A stretch of 64,000 nucleotides of DNA, taken from contig JAYZFP010000068.1 in the NCBI GenBank assembly GCA_036336715.1, forward strand, positions 27,645-91,644. The letters run 5' to 3'. Source of the DNA: JABAAE01 sp036336715. Its GTDB lineage: Bacteria > Planctomycetota > Planctomycetia > Pirellulales > Pirellulaceae. Position 1 is the first letter of the stretch; each line of letters starts with the position of its first letter. The notes beneath the pieces are model-generated. The model did not search any database and was not told where the DNA came from. It worked only from the letters and a program-made list of their open reading frames with translations. Position numbers and translations under genes: made by a program. This document shows positions 9,441-17,551 of this stretch, one piece after another.

Positions 9441-9464
9441 TAATACCCCCTATTGGGGGGTTAA
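9441..9464. promoter_or_regulatory. G/C-run palindrome in a divergent promoter region
   Basis: TAATACCCCC, then TATT, then GGGGGGTTAA form an inverted repeat (CCCCC at 9446-9450, GGGGG from 9455) inside an otherwise AT-rich spacer between two divergent genes. It lies about 80 bases from the minus-strand start and 135 from the plus-strand start. That placement suits an operator for either gene. A possible plus-strand promoter lies nearer the oxidoreductase (TTGACC at 9545-9550, TATCAT at 9566-9571, a short 15-base spacer). Confidence 0.4.
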
Positions 9465-9599
9465 TAAAAACCGGATCGAAAAGTGGCCCGCTAACGTCCA
9501 TTTGCTGGCCCTTGCCATCACCGATTTTTTGGTTAGTCTGTTTTTTGACCATCGACGTAAACTGTTATCATTTCTAAACTTCGATCAAGGAATTTCAGC

Positions 9600-10706
9600 G
9601 TGTCCGACAAAGTCCGGATTGGCATTATTGGCGTAGGAGCGGTTTCAGATTATCACCATTTTCCTGGTATCGAACTGGATCAACGTGCAGAATTGACGGG
9701 AATCTGTGATCTGAACAACGATTTGTTGAAGGAAAAGAAAGAGGCCTGGGGCGTCGATTTTGCCACTAACGAACCCAATCAATTGATAGAAAACGACAAT
9801 GTCGATGCCATCATTGTCGCCACACCCAACTTTACTCACCAGGAGATTTGCAAGGCAGCAGCGGAAAACGGTGTCCACATCATGTGTGAAAAACCGCTGG
9901 CTCTTTCGGCAGGTGAAGTCCGTCAGATGTACCAGGCAGCCCGGGACCATCAGGTGGTCCACATGACCGCGTTTACCTATCGATTCGCCCCTTCGATGAT
10001 TTTCATGAAGCACCTGCTGAATAAGGGGGACTTGGGAGATCCACGTCATTTTCGCAGTCAAAGGTTTATCGACTGGCCGGAAACCAGTTGGGGATGGCGT
10101 CAATACAAACGACTTGCGGGAGCGGGCGACCTGTTCGACATGACGATTCATCGAATCGACTTCGCGATCGATCTTCTGGGTCCCATTCGCTCCATTACCG
10201 GGGGTGTGGCCCGTTTCGCAGAGCGAACCGAGACCGTGGACGGAGAAAAATGCGACCCCTCAGAGGTAGACGACTGGTCCGCCCTGATTGGGGAATTTGA
10301 GTCGGGCGCTGTCGGCGTCTGGGAGGGGACCACCCTGGCAAAAGGGTACAAGCTGAAGGGTTTCGGGCACGAATGGGCGGAAATCAATGGTAGTGAAGCG
10401 AGTGCCGTTTACAGAATGCATGACCCAAACCACCTGCTTTTTGGTAAAACTGGGGGAGATTTAGAGCCTGTACCGGTTCCTGCCGAGTTTTTGAAACCAA
10501 AAGAGAGCCCCAGGGATCCAAAAAATGGAGAACCGGGGACTGTTTTTCGGTATGATCTTGTCTGGGAGTTTGTTTCGGCCATTTTGGAGAAACGCTCCGC
10601 AGTTCCCTGCTTTTATGATGGTTTGCGGGCCCAGATTGTTGCCGATGCGGTTTTGGAATCGCAGCAGAAAAGGGCCTGGATCGATATCCCCAACGAGCCA
10701 CGGTAG
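9600..10706 (+). CDS. Gfo/Idh/MocA family NAD(P)-dependent oxidoreductase
   Basis: The 368-residue product has an N-terminal Rossmann fold (IGIIGVGAVSDYHHF near residues 6-20), the conserved CEKPLAL motif around residue 97 and a C-terminal sugar-binding domain. The DMTIHRIDFAIDLLG segment carries the catalytic histidine. Such enzymes oxidise or reduce sugars, inositols or sugar derivatives with NAD(P)H. Planctomycetes carry many, and the substrate here cannot be named. Translation starts at a GTG preceded by AAGGA about 9 bases upstream. The stop lies 42 bases before the fabH start, so the two may be co-transcribed although they have no obvious metabolic link. Confidence 0.9.
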   Translation: MSDKVRIGIIGVGAVSDYHHFPGIELDQRAELTGICDLNNDLLKEKKEAWGVDFATNEPNQLIENDNVDAIIVATPNFTHQEICKAAAENGVHIMCEKPLALSAGEVRQMYQAARDHQVVHMTAFTYRFAPSMIFMKHLLNKGDLGDPRHFRSQRFIDWPETSWGWRQYKRLAGAGDLFDMTIHRIDFAIDLLGPIRSITGGVARFAERTETVDGEKCDPSEVDDWSALIGEFESGAVGVWEGTTLAKGYKLKGFGHEWAEINGSEASAVYRMHDPNHLLFGKTGGDLEPVPVPAEFLKPKESPRDPKNGEPGTVFRYDLVWEFVSAILEKRSAVPCFYDGLRAQIVADAVLESQQKRAWIDIPNEPR

Positions 10707-10747
10707 TGGTTCCGGTTGTCGGTCGTGACTCGCCAGAGAAAGAATGC

Positions 10748-11791
10748 ATGTCGACTCTTCTACCCAATACGGAACATTCCACCGGGAAACCGAGAATCAA
10801 AAGATCGGTGACGGGCGTCAGGATTCTTGGGTCCGGTTCCTATGTTCCGGAAACAGTGCTCAAGAACGAGGATCTGGCAGAACTCGGCTGTGATACCGAG
10901 TGGATCAGGCAAAGAACCGGTATTCTGGAACGCCGAATCGCGGGGGAGGACCAGGCTACCAGCGACCTGGCCTACATGGCTGCCCTGGACTGCCTGAACA
11001 AGGCGGGCATGACGGCTGACGACATCGACCTGATTCTGATTGCAACCATGACGCCGGATCACTTTGCCCCTTCGACGGCCTGCATTGTGCAAAACCGTCT
11101 CGGGTGCACAGCCCCGGCATTGGACCTCAACGCCGCCTGCTCTGGTTTCATCTACGGACTGATCACCGCTGCCCAGTTTGTAAAAACCGGATGCTACCGT
11201 CGGATCCTGTTGATTGGTGCCGAAACCATGGCCCGCACGGTCAATCCCAAGGATATCAAAACCGTTCCACTTTTCGGTGATGCCGCCGGCGCCATCATCG
11301 TTGGACCCTCGGAAGACGGCGAAAATACTGATGGAATCCTGTCGTTTGAACTTGGTTCTGACGGTTCCCAGGGAGAACTTTTGCTGATTCCCTCCGGTGC
11401 CTTCCGCGAACCGGTAACCGTGGAACGGGTACAAAACGGCAGGCATTACCTTCAAATGGATGGGCGTCCGGTTTTCAAGTGGGCGGTCCGACAGGTTGCC
11501 CAGGCAACCCGCAATGTAGTGGCCGATGCCGGTCTGAGCCTCGACGAGATTGATGCATTCATCTTCCATCAAGCCAACATTCGCATTCTGGATGCAGCGG
11601 TAAATGATCTCGGGATCGATTCTGAAAAGGTCTTTACCAATCTCCACAACTATGGAAACACTTCGGCCGGCAGTGTCCCGCTGGCGGTCGACGAAGCGAT
11701 CAAGGTCGGACTGATTCAGCCAGGCAGCAAATCGGTTCTCTGTGGATTTGGAGCCGGTTTAACTTGGGGTGCTGTCGTCTTCCAGTGGTAG
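10748..11791 (+). CDS. fabH: Beta-ketoacyl-ACP synthase III
   Basis: This condensing enzyme starts fatty acid synthesis by joining an acyl-CoA to malonyl-ACP. The 347-residue thiolase-fold protein has the complete Cys-His-Asn set: the Cys in LDLNAACSGFIYGL, the His in IFHQANIRI and the Asn in NYGNTSAGSVPLA. It ends with the typical GFGAGLTWGA. I chose the ATG at 10748, preceded by AGAGAAAGA, over an upstream GTG that overlaps the previous gene's stop codon. No other fab gene adjoins it; fabD, fabF and acpP are not in this window. A SDR of the FabG type lies 18 kb away. Confidence 0.95.
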   Translation: MSTLLPNTEHSTGKPRIKRSVTGVRILGSGSYVPETVLKNEDLAELGCDTEWIRQRTGILERRIAGEDQATSDLAYMAALDCLNKAGMTADDIDLILIATMTPDHFAPSTACIVQNRLGCTAPALDLNAACSGFIYGLITAAQFVKTGCYRRILLIGAETMARTVNPKDIKTVPLFGDAAGAIIVGPSEDGENTDGILSFELGSDGSQGELLLIPSGAFREPVTVERVQNGRHYLQMDGRPVFKWAVRQVAQATRNVVADAGLSLDEIDAFIFHQANIRILDAAVNDLGIDSEKVFTNLHNYGNTSAGSVPLAVDEAIKVGLIQPGSKSVLCGFGAGLTWGAVVFQW

Positions 11792-11821
11792 ACCGGGCAG
11801 CACAAGCCAAGAGAAGTACTT

Positions 11822-11873
11822 CGTTTCCATGCATTTTTTCCGTGCTCCGTTTCCTTGCATTGGTTCCGTCTAC
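11822..11873. repeat. 26-bp imperfect tandem duplication
   Basis: Two adjacent 26-base blocks, both starting CGTTTCC and sharing TGCATT and TTCCGT in register, match at about 20 of 26 positions. They lie 30 bases after the fabH stop codon. Confidence 0.65.
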
Positions 11874-11997
11874 TGTTTCCGCTCTCCCGATACGGTTGCC
11901 GGGTTCCCACGCCCGTGCTCAAACAGGATTCGTTGTAACGGGATGGCCCGGCTTCCGGTCACCGAGTCGGCATGGAGTTTTTCCTGAACGCAAAACC

Positions 11998-12026
11998 GGC
12001 CTCTTGCTTCACCTTTGCAAGAGGCC
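11998..12026. promoter_or_regulatory. Perfect 10-bp hairpin upstream of the agmatine deiminase gene
   Basis: GGCCTCTTGC (11998-12007), a 9-base loop and GCAAGAGGCC (12017-12026) form a perfect stem about 60 bases before the deiminase start codon. No T-tract follows on either strand. It may be a weak terminator for fabH or a 5' leader hairpin of the next gene. Confidence 0.5.
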
Positions 12027-12084
12027 CGCTCTCCCCGTTTGAACTGCCGGCAAAGCAAAATCCTCCACTCCCGCCAGACAGCCC

Positions 12085-13050
12085 ATGGAATCCCAGCCGA
12101 TTGTTGAGTTCCCCGCAGAATGGTTGCCGCACGAAGCAACCTGGATGACCTGGCCCGAGAACGTTGAAACTTGGCCCAACAACCTGGCTGAGGCCCAGGC
12201 CGAATTTGAGAACCTCGTCCGTGCGATTGCCGAAACGGAACCGGTTTACCTGATCGCCAGCGACAAGTGGCTTCCGTTGCTGCAAAAAAAATTCGCCTCC
12301 GCCAGCCCTGTGCGACTCATTGAGATTCCGACCAACGACAGCTGGATCCGGGATTACGGCCCCACGATGATCAAAAGCCGTGAAAAGGCGGAAACACTCG
12401 GGGTCGCTTGGTCCTACGATGGCTGGGGGAAAAAGTATCCTCCCTTTGACCTCGACCAGGCCGCTGCGGCAGCGATCCTTGAGTCGCTCGGCCTGCCGTG
12501 CCTCCGCTCGCCGCTGGTACTGGAAGGTGGAGCGATCGAAACCAATGGACAAACCCTGCTGACGACACTTGGGTGTGTTGCGAAAAGGAATCCGGGTTGG
12601 AGCCTGGAGCAGATTGAGAGGGAACTTCGATACCGCATCGGCATCCGTGATGTCCTGTTTGTCGACGTCGATGAAATTGCCGGCGATGATACGGATGGAC
12701 ACATCGACCAGGCTGCCCGCTTCATCAACGAGGAAACCCTGCTCATTTCAGCCCGCCAGTGGGAGACCTTTCCAACAGACGAACTGGCCAACCGTTTCAA
12801 CCTGCTGGAACTGTGTGATCCATTGGAGGAGGTCAGGTTATTCGGTAGCATTCTGCCCGCCAGTTACACCAATTTTTACTTTGCCAACGAGGTGGTTCTT
12901 GTCCCACAGTTCGGGGACCGTCACGATCCAACCGCACTGCGGAGCATTGCTGAACATTGTCCCGACCGGGAAGTGATTGGACTCCCTTCGCGGCACCTTT
13001 CAGCCGGGCTTGGCTCGTTCCACTGCCTGACCCAGCAACAGCCGGAATAA
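12085..13050 (+). CDS. Agmatine deiminase / peptidyl-arginine deiminase family protein
   Basis: The 321-residue product belongs to the guanidine-group-modifying pentein fold. It shows the N-terminal WLPHEATWMTWP motif, SWIRDYGPT carrying the substrate aspartate, a central GGAIETNG segment, DDTDGHIDQAARF with the catalytic histidine, and a C-terminal catalytic cysteine in SFHCLTQQQP. By family it converts agmatine to N-carbamoylputrescine and ammonia on the arginine-to-putrescine route. Most characterised enzymes are somewhat longer, 340-370 residues. No carbamoylputrescine amidase adjoins it, although a nitrilase-superfamily gene occurs 6.5 kb downstream. A peptidyl-arginine substrate cannot be excluded. 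Confidence 0.88.
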   Translation: MESQPIVEFPAEWLPHEATWMTWPENVETWPNNLAEAQAEFENLVRAIAETEPVYLIASDKWLPLLQKKFASASPVRLIEIPTNDSWIRDYGPTMIKSREKAETLGVAWSYDGWGKKYPPFDLDQAAAAAILESLGLPCLRSPLVLEGGAIETNGQTLLTTLGCVAKRNPGWSLEQIERELRYRIGIRDVLFVDVDEIAGDDTDGHIDQAARFINEETLLISARQWETFPTDELANRFNLLELCDPLEEVRLFGSILPASYTNFYFANEVVLVPQFGDRHDPTALRSIAEHCPDREVIGLPSRHLSAGLGSFHCLTQQQPE

Positions 13051-13389
13051 TCGGCCTGACTGTCATCACCCCCCGCCAAAAAGCGGGTGACCGGGGAAGC
13101 CACCTGATCGAGTCAACGATCCATCAATCTCTGCCACGAGAAAAAGCTACGATAGGGCGAACCTCGCACCACCGGTTGCCGGCAATTCTGCATCCCTTTC
13201 AGATCACGGTACCGGGTTCAATTGATTGACCCCCAACCGGAAAGCTCGATAATGAATGTGGGCGAGGCAAAACCTGATCCTTTGACAATTCCCGCGGGCG
13301 GGTGCCACCGACGATTCTTCTGGAACGTTCTGGCCGGTATGATTCATGCAACGGGCATCTGACAAACGGCATCTGACAGATTCTGAACC
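13051..13389. other. Noncoding spacer upstream of the exported esterase gene
   Basis: No gene is visible. Near its 3' end is a short tandem duplication in which GGCATCTGACA occurs at 13354-13364 and 13368-13378, a 14-base period, ending about 10 bases before the next start codon. A 5-bp GC hairpin (CCCGC / GCGGG) lies about 20 bases after the deiminase stop and has no T-tract. Confidence 0.5.
13354..13381. repeat. 14-bp tandem duplication
   Basis: GGCATCTGACAAAC is followed directly by GGCATCTGACAGAT; the first 11 bases are identical. It sits immediately in front of the next gene, where a ribosome binding site would be expected. Confidence 0.75.
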
Positions 13390-15894
13390 ATGAAAAACGC
13401 TGTACGATTTCGACCCGTTCCCGAAGTTTCGGGTGACTTCCCTGGCAGCCCCTGCGTGAAAACCGCTACCCGATCCCCGGTCGGGATCGGGCTGACCATC
13501 GGACTCCTGCTCCTGGTCCTGCCAGGCATCCGCGTCGCGGAAGCTCAGCACCAGGCGTCGCTATTGAACGGAATCCAGATCGAAGGGGAAGCGATGCGGG
13601 CGGTGGAAATTTTCGTGGCCGGCCAGGGTCAAATCCTGGCCATCAATGACGATGTCCGCCGCTACTGGTTCCATTCCCAATTGCTGAGAAATGAATTGGC
13701 GGCCGCCCCGCCGCTGCCGGAAGAAGTCTTCGACATTCCCCAGCCCCATGTGCAGGAGTCCTCTTCCGGCGATCCCCAGGGTATCCACATCGTCAGCGCC
13801 CAACCCTTCGACGAATTTGGTCGCCGAATCTGCACAGTCACCACGGGCAAGGTACCCACGCCCCGCATCGTTCACCAGGGAATTACCCGAATCACCCCCA
13901 GGTACTTTGTGGTTCGATGCCTGAATGAAAAAAACGCTGCATCCATTACATGGGAAATGCGTTTCCTGACATCGACACTGCCTCGGGATACGCTGAGCCG
14001 TATTCTTCGGCACCAGGTCAAGAGCCGCAACGACCTCGACGGCCGCTTGCGGATCGTCGCCTTTTACCGACAGGCGGAGAAATATCGCGAAGCGATGTTG
14101 GAACTCAAGGCGCTGTTCCGGGACTTTCCGGAGCAGAGGACCCTGCGAAAAAAACAGATCCAGGCCCTCTCCAAAGCCCAGTCTGATTTCCAGCTCCGCC
14201 AGATCCGTCAGTTACTGGATGTGGGCCAATACAATAATGCGAGGAAAATGGTCTCCTATTTTCGTGACCGGCAGGTGGATGACGAAACACTGGTCGAACT
14301 GGGCGACATGGAAGCCGAGGCAGGATCCCACCTCAAGGACCGGGAAACCATCCTCGAGAATCTCGAGGGCATGATTGCCGAATTGAAACAGGAAGAAAAA
14401 CTGCTTGGCGAAAACGCAATCAAGGTCGATGCACTGCTGGCAATCTGGAAAAAGGAACTCAATCGCAACAACCTCTCCAGGCTGGCTGATTTCTATCGCT
14501 TCATTGATGACCCGTCGCAGCAGGCGGACGAAAAAATCTCCCTGGCGATTACCGGATGGCTGATGGGTGCTGGCGCAGGAAAACAGAATTACGCGACGGC
14601 TCTTTCCCTGATCTCGGTGCGGGACCTGGTTCATGGCTACCTGATGGCCGACAACCCGGTCGAACGCGAAGAAATTCTGAAAAAAATGGAATCCATGGAA
14701 GGTGCTTCCGTTGAAAATATTGAAAGGATCGTCGCCCAACTGCTTCCCTACGGGGACCTGAAGGAGGCCGAACCGCTGGGCCCCGGCTGCTACCGGATTT
14801 CCGTCCCCAGTCTTACGGAGGGTCAAACTTACGAATACGAAATCCAGCTTCCACCGGAGTACGATCCCTACCGGCGATATCCCTGCATCGTGACCCTGTG
14901 TGGCGAGGGTTCGACGCCCGGTTTGCAGCTGGACTGGTGGGCGGGCGATGCCCCCCCCGATCAGACCCACCGCGCGGGCTACGCAGGATACAACGGCTAC
15001 ATTGTGATTGCCCCGCTATGGCGCAAGAAAAACCAGGCGCAATACGGGTACACAGCCCACGAACATGCGGCGGTCCTGCGCAGCCTGCTGGATGCCAAGA
15101 AGAAATTTTCAATCAACAGCGACCGGGTTTTTCTCTCGGGTCATTCGATGGGGGGAGATGCCGCCTGGGATATTGGTCTTTCCCACCCGAGCCTCTGGGC
15201 CGGGGTAATCCCGATTGCCGCCTCCAACGCAAAGTACATCCGTTTTTATTCTGCCAACCTGAAGCAGGCGTTCCCGGTTTACTTTGTACATGGCGAACAT
15301 GATTACGTACGTGAGGAGGCCAACCTGCCGGAATGGAAGGACTACATGCTGTCGGCCAAGAATGATGTCATCGTCTGTCAGTACATCGGCCGGGTGCACG
15401 AGCATTTTTACGAGGAGATCGAAAACCTTTTTCGCTGGATGAAAGTCCAAAAACGGCGTGCTCCGCCCACCGACTTCAAGTGTCTCACCTATCGCCCCTG
15501 GGACAATTTTTTCTGGTGGATTGAAGTCAACAACATGGAACGGACCAACACGATCCTGCCCGAGGAGTGGATCTCCTCCAAACCCCGGTCTGCACAGGGA
15601 AAGAACAAGGCGGCCGCGACAGTTTCCGTCTCTGTGAGCAAAAATTCCACCACCGGAAACTACGTCATCCGGCTCCAGGCACCTGCAGCCAACTCAACGG
15701 TCTGGTTAAGTGGAGAAACTTTTGACCTCACCAAACGCTTCAAGATCAATGGGCGTAATGTCGAGGTAAAACCGGAAATCGAAACCCTGCTGGAAGACGT
15801 TCGACTGCGCAGGGACCGGCAGCACCCTTTTCGCGCCCGCATCGACCTGTTTCGCAAACAGTCTGCCTGGCAACAGATCGTACCTGGCAACTGA
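13390..15894 (+). CDS. Exported multidomain protein with C-terminal alpha/beta-hydrolase (esterase) domain
   Basis: The 834-residue product has an N-terminal hydrophobic export segment near residues 35-52 (IGLTIGLLLLVLPGIRV) followed by AEAQ. A helical, charged middle region follows (about 190-430), rich in Leu, Glu and Lys and probably TPR-like. The C-terminal hydrolase domain starts near residue 470. Its nucleophile elbow is GHSMGG (about residue 583), the acid is in HGEHDY, and the histidine is in GRVHEHFYEE. This is the layout of secreted esterases or peptidases of the prolyl-oligopeptidase/Esterase-D type; the substrate is unknown. The stop codon lies at the junction of a 17-base tandem duplication. 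It probably acts in the periplasm or at the cell surface. Confidence 0.72.
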   Translation: MKNAVRFRPVPEVSGDFPGSPCVKTATRSPVGIGLTIGLLLLVLPGIRVAEAQHQASLLNGIQIEGEAMRAVEIFVAGQGQILAINDDVRRYWFHSQLLRNELAAAPPLPEEVFDIPQPHVQESSSGDPQGIHIVSAQPFDEFGRRICTVTTGKVPTPRIVHQGITRITPRYFVVRCLNEKNAASITWEMRFLTSTLPRDTLSRILRHQVKSRNDLDGRLRIVAFYRQAEKYREAMLELKALFRDFPEQRTLRKKQIQALSKAQSDFQLRQIRQLLDVGQYNNARKMVSYFRDRQVDDETLVELGDMEAEAGSHLKDRETILENLEGMIAELKQEEKLLGENAIKVDALLAIWKKELNRNNLSRLADFYRFIDDPSQQADEKISLAITGWLMGAGAGKQNYATALSLISVRDLVHGYLMADNPVEREEILKKMESMEGASVENIERIVAQLLPYGDLKEAEPLGPGCYRISVPSLTEGQTYEYEIQLPPEYDPYRRYPCIVTLCGEGSTPGLQLDWWAGDAPPDQTHRAGYAGYNGYIVIAPLWRKKNQAQYGYTAHEHAAVLRSLLDAKKKFSINSDRVFLSGHSMGGDAAWDIGLSHPSLWAGVIPIAASNAKYIRFYSANLKQAFPVYFVHGEHDYVREEANLPEWKDYMLSAKNDVIVCQYIGRVHEHFYEEIENLFRWMKVQKRRAPPTDFKCLTYRPWDNFFWWIEVNNMERTNTILPEEWISSKPRSAQGKNKAAATVSVSVSKNSTTGNYVIRLQAPAANSTVWLSGETFDLTKRFKINGRNVEVKPEIETLLEDVRLRRDRQHPFRARIDLFRKQSAWQQIVPGN

Positions 15895-15909
15895 TCGTAC
15901 CTGGCAACT
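15876..15909. repeat. 17-bp exact tandem duplication across a stop codon
   Basis: GATCGTACCTGGCAACT occurs twice in direct succession (15876-15892 and 15893-15909). The TGA of the esterase gene spans the junction, so the second copy is untranslated. The two copies are identical, suggesting a recent duplication. Confidence 0.92.
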
Positions 15910-15961
15910 GACCGATTCGGGTGCCGGGATCGCGTCCTCGCAGAGGGCCCGGGCATCCTTC

Positions 15962-17347
15962 TCAAAGAATCATCCCTGCGATACAGGCGGTCATGCAACA
16001 GGCAATGACCCCGCCGATCATGGCCCGAAAGCCCAACTGAGCCAGATCCCTGCGGCGATCAGGGGCCAATCCGCCGATGCCGCCTATTTGAATGCCGATC
16101 GCACCAAAATTGGCAAACCCACTCAGGGCATAAGTCAAAATGACCTGGGAACGCTGCGAAAGGCGATTGGCGACCTGGCTTGAGGGATCGACGTGCTGGC
16201 TCAAATCGACGTAGGCCAGGAATTCATTGGTGGCGATTTTTTTGCCAAGCAACTTGCCCGCTTCACCGCAATCCCCTGATTCAATCCCCATCACCCAGGC
16301 GAGGGGAAAAAACAAAAGGCTGAACAGACCTTCCAGGCTCCAATGGATGTCCACCGGTACCTGTCGAAAGAGATTGATCACCCATTCAAGGGACTCGCCC
16401 GCCAGGAGCAGCAGGTAGTCGACCAGCGCAATCAGGGCCAAAAAGGCTATCAACATGGCACCGATATTCAACGCAAGTTTCAGCCCGTCAGCAGCCCCCT
16501 GCACGGCAGCATCAAACAGGTTCTCACCCACCTCTCCCAGCTCCAGTTTCCCGGTACCGATGGTCTGGGGGGTTTCTGTTTCGGGGACCATGATCTTGGC
16601 CACCATCAGGGCTGCAGGTGCCGAGATAATCGATGCGGTCAGCAGGTGCCCGGCACTGATATTCAGACCGGCATAGATGGCCATCAGACCACCGCTGATG
16701 GTGGAAAAACCACCCACCATCATGGCCATCATCTCCGACCGGGTCATGGTGGGAATATAGGGTTTGACCACCAGGGGGGCTTCCGTGTGCCCGACGAATA
16801 CATTCGCGGCGCAGGAAAGGCTCTCCGCTCCCGAGGTTCGAAACGTCTTCTGCATCATCCAACCCATGGCACTGACGATCCGGGGCATGATCCTCAGATG
16901 GTAGAGCACCGACATCAGGGATGAAAAAAAAATGACCGTCGGCAGCACACCAAATGCGAACGTCCTGAGAAGCGATTTCTGTTCATTCTCGGCAGCCAGC
17001 TCCGCATCCTTTTCATCGGCAATTTCCCTCGCCTTGGGTCTCTCGTCAGGAGCGTTGGTCCTGAAGACAAACTCGCGGCCTTCATCCGTAAATTCCTCGA
17101 GCTTGCCGAAAAAGGAGTCGACGGCTGCAAAAACGACTCCGTTTTCAAAACGGTCCTTTCCCTGGCTGTCCGGAAAGGTCAGATTGCGGGTACTGAAAAT
17201 GGCGACCGCGAATACCAGTTGCATTGCCAACCCGCCGAGAACAATCCGCCAGTTGAACCGCTGACGTCGGGTGCTCAGCAGCCAAGCGCAGAACACAAAA
17301 ACAAAAAGCCCGCCAAAACTGGTCAGCCGAAGCTGAAAGTCTTCCAT
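15962..17347 (-). CDS. NupC-type concentrative nucleoside transporter
   Basis: The 461-residue membrane protein matches the Na+/H+-coupled nucleoside transporter (CNT/NupC) family. It has N-terminal membrane segments, a gate domain, the conserved GHTEAPLVVKPY segment, then a repeated core with SGGLMAIYAG and, near the C-terminus, YALSGFANFGAIGIQIGGIGGLAP. It has an extra charged stretch of about 80 residues (near 50-130) between the first helices. I chose the ATG at 17347 because GAGG precedes it by 8 bases and the export helix begins soon after. An ATG 13 codons upstream is also possible. It should import nucleosides for salvage. Confidence 0.9.
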   Translation of the reverse strand: MEDFQLRLTSFGGLFVFVFCAWLLSTRRQRFNWRIVLGGLAMQLVFAVAIFSTRNLTFPDSQGKDRFENGVVFAAVDSFFGKLEEFTDEGREFVFRTNAPDERPKAREIADEKDAELAAENEQKSLLRTFAFGVLPTVIFFSSLMSVLYHLRIMPRIVSAMGWMMQKTFRTSGAESLSCAANVFVGHTEAPLVVKPYIPTMTRSEMMAMMVGGFSTISGGLMAIYAGLNISAGHLLTASIISAPAALMVAKIMVPETETPQTIGTGKLELGEVGENLFDAAVQGAADGLKLALNIGAMLIAFLALIALVDYLLLLAGESLEWVINLFRQVPVDIHWSLEGLFSLLFFPLAWVMGIESGDCGEAGKLLGKKIATNEFLAYVDLSQHVDPSSQVANRLSQRSQVILTYALSGFANFGAIGIQIGGIGGLAPDRRRDLAQLGFRAMIGGVIACCMTACIAGMIL

Positions 17348-17551
17348 TTTTTGCACCTCGAGGATCGCTGGAATCGCCACCCACATTAAACCGGTTGCGA
17401 GCCCCCATGGAAAGAGACTGCGGCCGGCAAGCGTCTGATCCTGCAGAATTCGGGCAGCATGGGTTATCCCCGCCGGCAGTCCACGCTGTTGATGGTACGG
17501 CTGTTTCGGGTCCGTTAAGATGAAGTGGATTCATCCCGAACTGGATTTACC

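Noticed and set aside
11959..12702. A 247-codon minus-strand frame over the agmatine deiminase
   Set aside because: It is a shadow of a gene with complete catalytic motifs.
15876..15909. The 17-bp duplication as an attachment site of a mobile element
   Set aside because: The copies are directly adjacent with nothing between them and no integrase is nearby.
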